Source: Hofstenia miamia (Eukaryota; Xenacoelomorpha; Acoela; Hofsteniidae). From it: 64,000 nt of DNA. Of the stretch, positions 21,502 to 32,245 are shown in pieces; within the stretch, counting starts at the first letter, position 1; the number at the start of each line of letters is the position of its first letter. The stretch lies in assembly GCA_900660155.1 (NCBI GenBank), contig CABFPE010000434.1, forward strand, positions 215,934 to 279,933, in the 5' to 3' direction. A model generated the notes under the pieces. The model saw nothing but the letters and a program-made list of their open reading frames with translations. It was not told the origin of the DNA and did not search any database. A program made the position numbers and the translations under genes.

Positions 21502-23326
21502 TACCCTGTTTACACGTGAGATAAGACAGATCTGTCTCCAATTATCTCAAGACATATGTAGCGTGTAAACACCCAAAACATAAGACATACGAACTCTCAA
21601 GTAGGGTAATTGTAAAACAGATGTAGATCAAATAATTTTGATTTTATTGTATGTCTTCTGTCACGCTGTCACCGTGTAAACACTAAATCATAAGACGTAT
21701 ATGTTTTTGACTGCAGTTATTTAATTATTATGGAAGAAAAATAGCAGTAATTTTGACTTATTAAATTAAGAATAAATTATAAATCATATATTTTTTAGTA
21801 TTTTATCCAATTTTTATAATTGAAAATAATATTTTTTCAATTACATATGCATATTTAAACATTACTTTTAGATAAATTTGCTAACAGATAAATCGGACCC
21901 ATAAATAATTTAAATTAATTTGAAATTAGGAATGGGCATCCTCCAATCGAAATTCATTATCTATCAAATCCTGAATGCCTCTTCGTGGTCTTCTTTTTAT
22001 CCACGATTTTTTCTATACTTTGCGTTTCCTCACAGGTGTATTGTTATGGACTGCATAAATAAAAATAGGCCCGTTGGTTTGTCTGTACCAGTATCCTAAG
22101 CCCGTTATATCCGTAGCTAAAGTTTCTTTACTAAAATAGCTTAACAGTCCTATAACAGTCTATCAATGTATGTTTACTTCAAAAACCAAATTAAGTACAT
22201 AGGTGATACTTAAGTCTCGTTTCCCGAAGAAGTTCTACTGATTTATCGCAATAATTGCAACACATCAAACAGTGTGAAAATATGTAATAATTTACTGGAA
22301 ACTAATTTTTATTTATCGTAATAGTACATCACACTTCTAGTATGACTTTGCAAAATAAATAAATTACATTAATTCAATTCAAATGATATGGAGCATCATA
22401 AGTCCACAACTTACGATTCTTAAGTCACCATTTACATAGTAATGCAATATCAGAAAGTGATAGTGAGTAATACAGTTAATTTTATTTGACTCAGTGTAAT
22501 ATATAATGTGGTATGCTGTAATTTTTGGTTAGTTTTTCACGAAATACATATGCGTAAATCGATATATAAAATTGATAGATACAAAATACGTATCCATCAA
22601 TTGATTTAATCTGATTCAAACAAATCGTTTTAGGAATTAATATCTTCAAGCAACAACGTTCAAAGCCCGAATGCCAGGCCCGTGCCAGTACAACTTTGTC
22701 CGAGCCCGGTTCATACCCTACTCTAGATTATAGTAGTGGACAGTTTCGCAACACAACATTCTTCTTCAGTGTCAGTCATTGTAGTTACTATTAATGGTAA
22801 ACATTATTTAAACAACTTCAATAACAAAGAAATTTACTCTCTCCAGTTGTAAGATGATGACACTACAGTGGTGTTTTCGTAATTGCGGTTAATTTGTCAT
22901 TGTTGCATACATCCAAATATTTATAGGTCATTACCTGTTAGGAAATTTATCTAAAATGCACAAGTAATGTTTAAATATGCATATGTAATTAAAAAATATT
23001 ATTTTCAATTATGAAAATTGGATAAAATACTAAAAAATATATGATTTATAATTTATTCTTAATTTAATAAGTCAAAATTACTGCTATTTTTCTTCCATAA
23101 TAATTAAATAACTGCAGTCAAAAACATATACGTCTTATGATTTAGTGTTTACACGGTGACAGCGTGACAGAAGACATACAATAAAATCAAAATTATTTGA
23201 TCTACATCTGTTTTACAATTACCCTACTTGAGAGTTCGTATGTCTTATGTTTTGGGTGTTTACAAGCTACATATGTCTTGAGATAATTGGAGACAGATCT
23301 GTCTTATGTCACGTGTAAACAGGGTA
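21502..23326 (-). mobile_element. PIF/Harbinger-type element with ~400-bp TIRs, 1825 bp
   Basis: The ends read TACCCTGTTTACACGTGA and, inverted, TACCCTGTTTACACGTGA. The inverted similarity continues for about 400 bp on each side (21502 to about 21905, and 23326 back to about 22918) with a small indel near the inner end. The flanks carry the 3-bp duplication TAA (21499-21501 and 23327-23329), and removing the element restores the LTR sequence. A TWA duplication and the transposase remnant at 21926-22040 indicate PIF/Harbinger. The interior is too short and decayed for a working transposase, so it was moved in trans. Such long inverted repeats are unusual for the superfamily. Confidence 0.85.
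21926..22040 (-). pseudogene. Harbinger transposase N-terminal remnant
   Basis: Minus-strand translation reads VRKRKV, a stop, then KKSWIKRRPRRGIQDLIDNE and FRLEDAHS. This resembles the basic N-terminal segment of Harbinger transposases (pattern RRRR-W-V-R-W-I-RR-x-x-G-A-x-x-x-L-x-x-E-L-x-x-E-D). An in-frame stop lies inside and another ends it, and the DDE catalytic core is missing. A second short stretch (about 22735-22800, MTDTEEECCV) could be another start-like remnant. Known family features support the call, and the exact clade is inference. Confidence 0.55.
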
Positions 23327-23590
23327 TAAGATAGCTTATGTGTACCCTACTTCTGCCAAGATGGCGGCGATAAAATAATGTAAGCGTCGTTTTGTCAAAA
23401 GTATTTTTATCGACAGATTCAATTATCTTTTTATTGACACATATTTTATTCTTGGTTGCATTTTACAAATTAATCTGAAATCATAGCAACTAATTGATTG
23501 TAATATTTTTTAATTAACTCCTTTTCGATTTTAGTCTCTTCTGCGACGTTTGCAGCCTTTTTCTGATTATTTTGGATGATGCTACAAAAG

Positions 23591-25255
23591 GTATAAATTA
23601 TTCACTTTACTAAAGTGAGTCCAATATAAAAAATTTCTCCTTAGATGCTTGTTATACACCATCGAGATCACACCTTAATGTGTACTTCTATTTAAAGGTT
23701 ATATACAAGCGTTGTCTTCTAAATGTTTCAAGATTAATGAAAAATGAAATTCCATTGGAATTCCAAACAAAAAAATCAATTTAAGAAGTACGTGCTTTCC
23801 TGCATGACAATAGAATTTTTTAACTTGAATGCACGATTTTTACATGAATTTGGTTTATACTTTGGTATTGTCAACTAATTGCTATCTGAAATTTCTGTGA
23901 CATCAAATCTATTTACAAAAATTGCATTAAGAAACATTTATACTTCAAGATAAATTATTAATTTTTGTAATAAATACTATTCCATTCTAAGATTATGATT
24001 TTTAATAATCTTAGTAATTTGTAGCAAAAATTTAATTATGTTTTGTTTTTATTTTTTTCAAATCACTATATAATTATTAGTGAAGTGAAAAATAAATGGA
24101 AATGCAAAATAAAACGACAAAGTAGAACACAAACATATGAGGAAAATATTGAATTAGAAAGCATCAAATGTGGAGGGGGTACTTTTAGGAGACTTTATAT
24201 TGTGTAAAATAGTAAAAATTGGGATAAATGATTTTTTTGTTATGATTCCTCAAAATTTATTTTGGGCTGGTATTGCAAATTTTGAAGAAATATTGCGCAT
24301 AATTGAAATTTCTGACGCTTGTACAAAGCACTTTTCTCTCTATTTTTACTTAGTTTCCGTAAAATGGTATATATTTCTTTTAGGGTTTGTACATTTTAAT
24401 TGAAATTTCTCAGTGTTCAAAATTACTACAACTTTCTAGTCAGTAGTTCATCCTATACAAGGGATTTTTGCATTCATACGATTTCTTATTACATCTCAAA
24501 TTGCAATAATAAAAATATGACAATTGTTAAATTGCAATGCAGTAAAATTTATCCTTCTTGTTTAAACGTTCTACCTAAATCAGAGAATTTATTTTAACTT
24601 ATTTCTGCATTGCGGGTGCAAAAGAGGAAAATGCAGGTTTGATATATATGGTAAGAATGGGTTCGCCCGTAGAAATTGCTCATGATTTCCTACAATAATA
24701 GTTATATATTGTTGTGGAAAATAATTAACACATTTTTCATTATTATTATGCTTGCTCCGGCCGTGGACGGTCGGATTTCTCTCTCGCGATACGCTAAAAG
24801 CTATTGTTCTCTCTCCTCCACAAAGAAAACGCCGCTGAAGCTCTTCTTCTTCTTTTTAAAAGCTCACCCAACTCTGTCTCCAAAAAGTTCATGTTATCAC
24901 GAAGAACCATCAACTGTAGTCTCCTATCCCACGATGGAATTCATTTTTCTGGCAATGGAATCAAACAAATGACTTAGATCCTAAAGAATCACTTCAGTCC
25001 TTGCCCAATTACTGCTTCATCATTCCGTACTCCTCACGTTTCTTACTCCAAAGTCATAAGCTCCTCTTCGCGTCAATGTCTTCTTCCGACCCAATCTCTC
25101 CATCTCTAGAATGACTAAATCAATCAAAATAGTAAATTTTTTTATGTATTGCCTAGTTATATATTTTGTCTTCCGAAATGTACCTAAAAAATAAAATATA
25201 TACATGTTCTCTTGCACTTACATATCAATTACTACGCGTGTAGTACCAAATTCAG
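23591..25255. other. AT-rich intergenic, GC-richer block at 24745-25110
   Basis: Most is AT-rich with small ORFs of no recognisable product (24170-24403, 24400-24597). The block at about 24745-25110 is GC-richer and pyrimidine-rich (TTCTCTCTCGCGATACG) and sits directly upstream of the LINE. It may be that LINE's 5' untranslated region or a separate repeat. Confidence 0.35.
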
Positions 25256-25310
25256 TATTTTGATTTATAAACACTTTATTAGGTATTTTCTTCTTTTAAA
25301 ATTAATCCTT

Positions 25311-25340
25311 TCGGGCGACATAGAAACTAATCCTGGTCCT
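25311..25340 (+). other. 2A-like ribosome-skipping motif, SGDIETNPGP
   Basis: The plus-strand frame reads a hydrophobic run (YFLLLKLIL) directly followed by SGDIETNPGP. This satisfies the D-x-E-x-N-P-G-P consensus at which 2A peptides make the ribosome skip the Gly-Pro bond. 2A-like sequences are known near the N-terminus of several LINE clades, where the hydrophobic part may also act as a signal sequence. Here it precedes the endonuclease by about 170 bp. The frame continues only about 15 codons before a stop in this decayed copy. Confidence 0.8.
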
Positions 25341-25510
25341 CTTCTAAAGGATTTCGAAATTGAACACGAATTGAAACTATTATAATAACATTAGATATAT
25401 ATACCTTAACGCTAGAAGCCTTAATTCAAACAGAACTGATTTCTTAAGGTTGATTACAAAAATTGGAAAACATGCAATTTTCTTAATTACAAAAACTTTG
25501 CTTAAGCCTG

Positions 25511-26116
25511 ATGTCGAACCTAGCTTGTTTAATCCAGACAGACAAATTTTTGAGGCTGAATCAAATAGGTAAAGGTGGTCGACTTATGATAATTGTGCCA
25601 AAATCTTTAAAACCTGAATATGAAATTTATCATGAAATATTTGAATCGCTGTGGATAGAAATAAAATCAATAGAGAACTGTTTCCAAAAAGAATTGATAA
25701 ATGTAACTTATAATCCAAATAAAAATTATCTAGTTGAATATCTAAATTATAAAGTCAATGAAATATCTGAAATATGTAATAATTATAACTCTCTAAATAT
25801 ATTCGGTGACTTTAATATTAATTACTTTAATTCATATGAACGAAATTCTATAAATGAAATGTCGGCTACTTGTAATCTTCGTTGTGTTAATACAGTTTGT
25901 CCAACTCGAATGAACAATTTAATTGATTACTTTTTTACTAATTCTGATGATTCCTTCAAATCCTTAATGTTTGAATCATTTAGTGATCATGCACTGAGTA
26001 CATATATTAGTAACCAAACTATTAAAAACAAGCAATTTAAATTAATATATGCAAGAGACTATTTATCTTACCCCGATGAAAAAATGGAAAAGGCCCTAAA
26101 AAACACCCCCATTTAA
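25511..26116 (+). pseudogene. APE-type endonuclease of the LINE, truncated 5'
   Basis: A 201-codon open stretch covers the C-terminal two thirds of an apurinic-like endonuclease. It carries GKGGRLMIIVPK near residue 20, the FGDFNINYF catalytic strand (25801-25825), TRMNNLIDYFFTN (LID.hhhTN motif, about 25905-25945) and SDHALS (catalytic SDH, about 25981). These three motifs are standard in the LINE endonuclease fold. The N-terminal part is out of frame upstream (LLKVDYKNWKT and neighbours at 25440-25500), and the frame closes at 26116 before the RT. Confidence 0.8.
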
Positions 26117-26681
26117 CTATATTTACACATTAAATTCTGGACCTAAAATGATTAATTACATTTCAAAATGAATCTACAAGGCAGTGTTGCACCCATTAAG
26201 AAACGAAGGGTTAAAATAAAAGCAATTAAATTTTTTTTTCAAACACTGACGATAATCAAGTCCGTGAACTACTATCAATTAAGCGAGAATTATTTGATCT
26301 TGCGAAATCCTAGCCGACAAAGACTAATTGGACCAATTATTAAAGATCAAAGAAAACAATTATGCAATCAGGAACAAAAAATTTAACTAAAGCTCGGCAA
26401 AAATTCTTTAATCAATTAAATTCTACACGAGAAAAATGGCGATATGTGCATAAATTTATTGGAAAATCTAAAGGTCTTTCATCCGAATTAAATGAAATAA
26501 ACAATCAATAATATGGGCGTAACAGACAAAACTCAAATACTAAATCATTTAAATTCAACATTAAAGAACTTGGAAATTTCGATTTTCCACTTTATAAGAA
26601 AAAACCAAATTCTGATTGTCTCAAACAATCAAATCAATTTTTCTTTAGACTTGCTACAATCAATCCAATGAATTAGAAAAC

Positions 26682-28057
26682 TTGATACCTACAAATCAAC
26701 CGCCTCTTATAATCTCACATTTTTTTATTATTAAACGTTTTTTTCCTATTTTTGGAGAACAATTGTTAATCGAATTTAATCAATGTATTATTGATTGTGA
26801 ATTTCCAGACTTAATAAAAAAATCAGATATAACTCCTATATATAAAAAAGGTGACAACCTAAACGCAAAAAATTATAGACCCATTTCCATTACACATCCT
26901 TTTAGCAAACTCTTTGAAAAACTGTTGTATGTTCAAATAACCTAAAATCTGAAAACATCCTATCACATAAACAATTTCGATTTCGCAATGGCCATAGCAC
27001 CCAAGACGCAATTCTATCTATTACTCAACAAATAAAGTCTAATATATCTCATAATAACTGCAGTTGTGTAGCATTATTAGATTTAAGTAAGGCATTCAAT
27101 TCAATGAATTTTGATATTTTGCGAGACAAGCTTATAAGTTATAATTTTGGTGCTAACTCAATTAATTTAATCATGAACTTCTTAAAAAATAGACAGCAGC
27201 GTGTAATGTTAAACAGTAAAAAATCAAGTTATGTTACAACTGACCGTGGGGTACCCCAAGGCAATGTACTTGGCCCTATTTTATTTGCAATTTTTCTAAA
27301 CGATATAATAAAACAGGTTAAAAACAGCGATATTTACCAATATGCCGAGGACGCATGTCTAATAAGTAGCGTAAAAAATGCTTTTGATGCTACAAAAAAC
27401 CTCCAAACAGATGTAGAAAAATTAAACAATTATTTTACAAATAAACAACTAAAACTAAATATTGAAAAAACTCAATTTATAATTTCTTCACCGAAGGCAC
27501 AAAGAAATCTAATAAGTGATATAAAACTAAAGATAAATAATAAGCCAATAAAGCAAAGTGAGCCAGTAAGCTATTTAGGAGTGCAGATAGACAGTGGCGT
27601 ACGCAAGGGGTAAATGGTGGAATGTCCCCCCGTCAGGATCCCAAATTTGATTTTGACTCGATAAATCAAAAAAAATTCGTAAAAAATTGAAAAATTTAAA
27701 ATCTATGATCGTCAGAAAATCCTGGGTATGCCCCTGGAGATACATAATGAATTAATATTTGAAAAAATTCTACTGAATAAGATTCAAAAAAGATACTTTT
27801 ATCACTTTCGCAATGTAATATTAAGAAATTATCATAAACAACTGATAGATGCTTTCTGTTCGTCTCATTTTCAATACTGTTCTTTTCTTTTAACTAACCT
27901 AAATTCGAAACATCGTATGCTTTTATCAAAGACAATTAATAGGTGTATAAAAACTCTAAACTTTGCACAAAAGCATGACGAAGCATCAGTATATCGTAAT
28001 AAACATAAAATATTATCTCCATTCTACCAAATTCATCTGCATATGCTATCTATCTGA
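26682..28057 (+). pseudogene. Reverse transcriptase of the LINE, interrupted by a MITE
   Basis: The motifs are KSDITPIYKKGDN and NYRPISITHPFSKLFEKLL (26820-26930), QFRFRNGHSTQDAILSIT (about 26968-27030), LDLSKAFNSMN (27080-27110, first catalytic Asp), RGVPQGNVLGPILFAIFLND (27245-27305), YAEDACLIS (27341-27367) and KLNIEKTQFI (27445-27480). The usual YADD box reads YAED, so a catalytic residue is altered. An out-of-frame join lies near 26945-27100. After YLGVQID the frame runs into the MITE at 27592, and LINE coding resumes at 27737 with EIHNELIFEKILLNKIQ. A CR1/Jockey-group RT is clear, and function is lost. Confidence 0.85.
27592..27736. mobile_element. hAT-type MITE, 145 bp, inside the LINE RT
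   Basis: The left end is CAGTGGCGTACGCAAGGGG and the right end CCTGGGTATGCCCCTG. Flanks CAGATAGA and GAGATACA agree at 6 of 8 positions, compatible with an aged hAT duplication. LINE coding sequence is continuous in sense on either side, which dates the MITE after the LINE. It shares end sequence and GGAATGTCCCCC with the copy at 13924. Confidence 0.85.
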
Positions 28058-28495
28058 TTTAAATTCAAATCTCTACAAATATTTCTCCTTTTCCCTAATG
28101 ACTATATTAAATTAAATGAGCGATCGCAAAAATTTCTGTGTTTAAGTAAAAATTCAAATGCCTTTAATCACATGTCAACTAAAATGTGGAATAATTTAGA
28201 TTATGAAACGCGAATACCAAAAACTATCAGAAGTTTAGAAAAAAATTGAAACTGTTTCTTTTAATAAAACAATATACATTAGGGGACGGTAATACACTTC
28301 ATGCATTTGAAACATACATCCAACATTGAGCACCTACACAAACATTCACACAAACATGAATTATATTAGCATATATTGTACATATTAATTTGTAGTTATT
28401 TATTTGTTTATATTTTATTTTTCTTTTGTCAAGTGTTAGTTTGTAGATTTTTTTGTATATATTGAGCAATAAATTTGCTTTGACTCTTTAACATG

Positions 28496-28609
28496 ATTCA
28501 AATAATTTGAATCTCTCTGGAATATGATTGGTCACTGATGTAGAAATTCGAATTTGATCTTGACCAATAAAATTTAGCAAATAGCCATCTAGTAAAACTA
28601 CATTCACTC
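28496..28609 (+). promoter_or_regulatory. Candidate promoter region of the secreted-protein ORF
   Basis: This is the 114 bp between the LINE tail and the ATG. It contains GATTGG (28526) and CCAAT (28563), the two orientations of a CCAAT box, and an AATAAAATTT stretch that could serve as a weak TATA element about 40 bp before the ATG. It is suggestive only. Confidence 0.25.
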
Positions 28610-29209
28610 ATGTATAGAATGAATACAGTATCTAACATGCTTTGTAGTGTTTTATTACTGATTTTCGCTACTCCCTTTTTTTCAACGGGTTCGAAATTCT
28701 TTTATGATAAACTAATAATTGAAAGTGTCACTGTTGAAAAAGTCTCAGATGACAACTTCACATTGAACTTTCGTACTAATATCAGTTATACAGATGTATC
28801 GCAATTTGATGAAGAAGATCTCTTAGTCTTCAACAAACATCATACCTTGCAAATGTACATAACACTTTACAGAGAAGGTAAAATTCTGCAAGAATTTTGT
28901 AATTTTGGAAGATCAAAAGAGGATATCTTTATTGTGGAACCTTGCGAAAAATACTACAATATAAACGAGCGTCTGAAAACCTTCTTTATCTCAGTTAAAA
29001 ATGTATTGCTTAGTGATGAAAATAAGTGGAGTGGGAAATGGAAAATTTCTATAGTTGATGTCAATGTAACGCAGAGTCTTCAAGATCAAGTGCCGATTAA
29101 CAAGCAATTCATTCTCGACAACGTCAAAGGTTTGGGTTTAATTCATTTCCTCCTTAAAATAGTTGCGTACCGTTTAGTTTATAAATTACATCAAATCGTT
29201 CTTTGTTAA
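28610..29209 (+). CDS. Secreted or membrane protein, 199 codons, unknown family (possibly first exon)
   Basis: The ORF opens with a signal peptide (SNMLCSVLLLIFATPFFSTGS, predicted cut near residue 27), and the ATG at 28619 would also serve as start. The mature part, about residues 28-172, has alternating hydrophobic strands, N-glycosylation sites NFT, NIS and NVT, and two Cys about 17 residues apart (EFCNFGR, EPCEKYY) that could form a disulfide. It looks like a beta-sandwich ectodomain, but I do not recognise the family. The ORF ends with a hydrophobic run (GLGLIHFLLKIVAYRLVY) and a stop. Alternatively the exon ends in phase 1 at 29129 (AAAG then GTTTGG, a weak donor), which would match the phase of the mini-exons from 38653 on. 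The host reading frame is clean, unlike the surrounding transposons. Confidence 0.6.
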   Translation: MYRMNTVSNMLCSVLLLIFATPFFSTGSKFFYDKLIIESVTVEKVSDDNFTLNFRTNISYTDVSQFDEEDLLVFNKHHTLQMYITLYREGKILQEFCNFGRSKEDIFIVEPCEKYYNINERLKTFFISVKNVLLSDENKWSGKWKISIVDVNVTQSLQDQVPINKQFILDNVKGLGLIHFLLKIVAYRLVYKLHQIVLC

Positions 29210-29749
29210 AGAGAACATACTTAAGTAAGCAACTTAAAAAACAAAATAGGAAATTACCTTTGAATGTTTCAATTTTTGAGTAGATTTTATCATTCCGTAT
29301 TCGGAAAAGCTGCACTTTTATATATTTAAAAAAACTTGCATCATTTGAAAATCACAATAACTGCTTTTAAAAAATTTTTATAAATTTTGTTTGGTTGCTT
29401 AGTGGTAAGTTGAGTTTACTCGATAATTTAGTAGAAAAGCAAAGTTTTTTAGAAAAATTTGAGGAATTGGTGCGTGAATAACATTGAATTTTAAATAAAA
29501 TTTTAGAAGATTATTAAATTCATTTATAATAATATATATTAAATTAAAATTAAATTAAATTCTATATGATATCAATTCTTCATAATGATGATTTTTCATA
29601 AAATCTTGAATTTGTGAGACTTATGTAATACAAAGCTGAGCTCAATTTTGGAAATTTATACTGAGAATAACTTTGGAGGGGCGGTTTGCCATGTTTAAAC
29701 AGATGGCTATCATTCAGTGAAAAGAATTCGCTTCACTCGTGATTAGTTA

Positions 29750-29972
29750 ATACTTATTTACAAATATTTTGGGCTTCTAAAAGTGTCTAAAGATTATTAT
29801 TAAAGGTATTTTTCCAAATTTGGGCCCATCCAATTTTATATAATTACTTTGTTATTGTGATATGTTGGGGCTACAAAAGCCTCCAAATTTGTTTAAAATT
29901 GTTTATAATATGGCTTATTTCCATTTTTGGAGAATATGAAATCTAATTGTCAAGTGGAGGCCCCGCTATTGT
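29750..29972. repeat. Repeat copy related to 50660-50880
   Basis: It shares ATATTTTGGGC..CT..AA, AATTACTTTGTTATT, ATATGTTGGGG, AAATTTGTTTAAAATTG and TTTTTGGAGAATA in the same order with 50660-50880. It ends GGAGGCCCCGC here and GAGGCCGCACC there. It is probably a non-autonomous DNA transposon, and its own ends are not clear at this copy. Confidence 0.65.
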
Positions 29973-31184
29973 CTGATAATCGATCTATTGACATTGCTTT
30001 CTTCAAGCAACCATCGTACTTTTGTTGAAAGCATGTTTCCTGAAACATGCAAATAAATATGAAATATGAGCTTCTTCTATAGCAACTTTAAAAAAGATTT
30101 TATATAGAAGGAGGGAGAGGACTGTGGATTTTCTACTTAATTCAACAAAAACAGAAATACGAGTTAATAAATCATTCGAATTACCCATTTTATTTTGCCA
30201 TAGGACACACTCTTAGTTTAACTATCAGTTATCACTTAATAGTAATAATGAATCACCAGTTGATAAGCAACAATTTGTTTACTGTAAATTTATACTTGTG
30301 TAAGATATTAACATTTGTACTAATATGTTATTTAATGTCTAATAAACACGATAGTAATATTTTGCCATGACTTTGCAGAATTTCTAAATTCATAAGAACA
30401 TTCTTTTGAAAATCTTGTTAAGAATGATACAGTGGGTCAAAGCAATTCATTGCAATATAAAAGCTGCAACGAAAACCTCAGAAATATGGTTTGCAATTTT
30501 ATTCATGATATAATAATATATTTATTTACATCAAACCATTTACTGCTCCATGTGAATTTTTTGGTGAATAGTTCTGTATTTATATGTACATTGTACACAT
30601 TGCTATTCACCTAAATTACAATCCAAGTTTCGCAATGTAAAGGTAGAAGTGTTGTGCTCGTAACTGAGGGAAAATGCAAATCTCAATAGCGTTGTATTGC
30701 AAAATTTTCATTTCTTTTCGCTCTTCCCTTCATTTTTAGTGCAATTCTAAGGTCTATTTTGCCTATATTTTCAAAAAAATTTCGCGGGGCTTCACCTCGC
30801 CTTTGGTCACTTACTTGATCGCTATACTAGATGGCCTAACAAGTTAGAAAATCCGCGTACGCCCACGGATGCAACAAAAATAAAATGGTGTACAGACTCG
30901 GTAAAATTTTAGTTTATGTTATAAAGAAAGTCGAAATTCCCATCAACCCTCCTAAATGCGCATCGACCCCCTTTAGGTGATTATGCACTCCACGGGCCTG
31001 CACAAATTGCAAGTAAAGCATGCAAAGTAACTAATTCAGGTAAAGCAAAACGGTATGTACCTAAGCATACTTCATTTATAATCATGTATTATAAATTGGA
31101 TAATGACGAATTCTGCATGTGCGATTTTAGTATTTGTCACGCTACGGACACCATTAACGTATGTTAGTTTTGGAATCAATTGCT

Positions 31185-31345
31185 TTTTATTGTTTTTAAA
31201 ATCGAATATTGGTTCATCATGCAACATTCCAGACGTGAGCAATGTGGAAATCTTAAAGATATTCATCGATTAGAAATTGTATATTCATTCATTTTATAAA
31301 AAAACACTGGCTGGTACAACACACAGAATCGGAACTAAAATTTAG
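31185..31345. repeat. First half of the duplicated segment (see 20098-20390)
   Basis: It is about 85-90 percent identical by eye to 20098-20255, ending at AAAATTTAG. The second half is found at 37323-37445. Confidence 0.75.
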
Positions 31346-32245
31346 ATTTCGGCCTTGTTCAATTTTTTACAACATTTGCTCTTATATTATATTATATTAT
31401 AGCTTATTATATTATATTATATTATATTATTTTACATCATATTATATTATATTATATTACATTAAATTATTATATAATATATTACACTCGCTGAAATGCA
31501 TATATCTCTTAATTTTTCTATTCAATATTTAGCTTGACTGCAAAATTTTGCACATTTAATCTCAATCAAAACGAGTAGGACTGCGATTGAGATATTGATT
31601 ACGAAATAGGAAAATTATACTCTCTATAGGACCAAACATATGCCGTTCGCACATCTCTAATAATAACTGTGGCACTATTCAGACTGGCAATAGGCATTTC
31701 TGGCGACAGCCTGAAAAACAGAGTGACCATTCGTGTTGTGGCCGATTTGGCATTAATTTTGTTGGTCTGGATTGGCTCTGGTCTAAATTTTTTACCTGTG
31801 TCCATTTTTTTGGTTCAGTTATAGTTAAAAATTGCTTCAAAAATTCAATGCTTTATTGGTTTTTTTTATTCCGGAATGTGTCTTGTCATACAAATTGAGT
31901 TAACTGATTTAATAAGTGGTGTATTGTCCAATGAGACCCGTCGTTCTCATTGATTGCATTTTTAATATGGCAAGAACAACGTTCCTTTATTAACTGGCTG
32001 CTTGATTTCCCACAGCAGTGAAATGTTCTGTGTAGCATCATCTAATATTCAAATTGGAGAAATCCAAGTGCATACAATTTTTTCTTACTAAGAGAAAGTA
32101 TTTCATTTATCCAAAATAAATGTAGTTTCATTCCAACACTATTTGCAGGAATTTTGTCATTAATTGAAAATTTGATTGGAATTTCAGAAATTTTTATTCG
32201 TAGTATAGTTTATTTTAGAATTTATGCTTTTCACAAATCCTGTTC

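Larger units (their letters stand above)
21229..23586 (-). repeat. Solo LTR of the Gypsy family, split by a Harbinger insertion
   Basis: On the minus strand it runs from TGTAGCATCATCC (23586) to GGATATTACA (21229) and matches the LTR at 2046-3169. It is flanked by the 4-bp duplication AAAG (21225-21228 and 23587-23590), as Gypsy integrases make. Without the insertion it is about 530 bp, lacking the ~590-bp block found at 2284-2875. No internal element sequence remains, so it is a solo LTR fossil. The 1.8-kb DNA transposon at 21502-23326 lies inside it. Confidence 0.88.
25256..28495 (+). mobile_element. CR1/Jockey-group LINE, plus strand, decayed
   Basis: In order it carries a hydrophobic leader with a 2A-like motif (25311-25340), an APE-type endonuclease (25511-26116), a reverse transcriptase (about 26682-27613, continuing beyond an insertion to about 28057), a 3' untranslated region and an AATAAA-containing tail (GAGCAATAAATTTGC, about 28465). 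The RT motif order and SVLGP-like box (GNVLGPILF) fit the CR1/Jockey group; the clade is not resolved. A hAT MITE interrupts it at 27592-27736. Several stops and indels separate the domains. The 5' end is not defined, and 25256 is a conservative start. Confidence 0.8.
29210..32245. other. AT-rich intron or intergenic DNA
   Basis: It contains one copy of a two-copy repeat (29750-29972), part of a split duplication (31185-31345), an ATATT-type microsatellite (about 31380-31480) and a right-end-like hAT sequence near 30850-30868 (AAAATCCGCGTACGCCCACG) whose partner end was not found. A minus-strand ORF at 31599-31805 is GC-richer but has no recognised domain. Confidence 0.4.

Noticed and set aside
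31380-31480. CRISPR-like or satellite array
   Set aside because: It is an ATATT microsatellite with no spacers.
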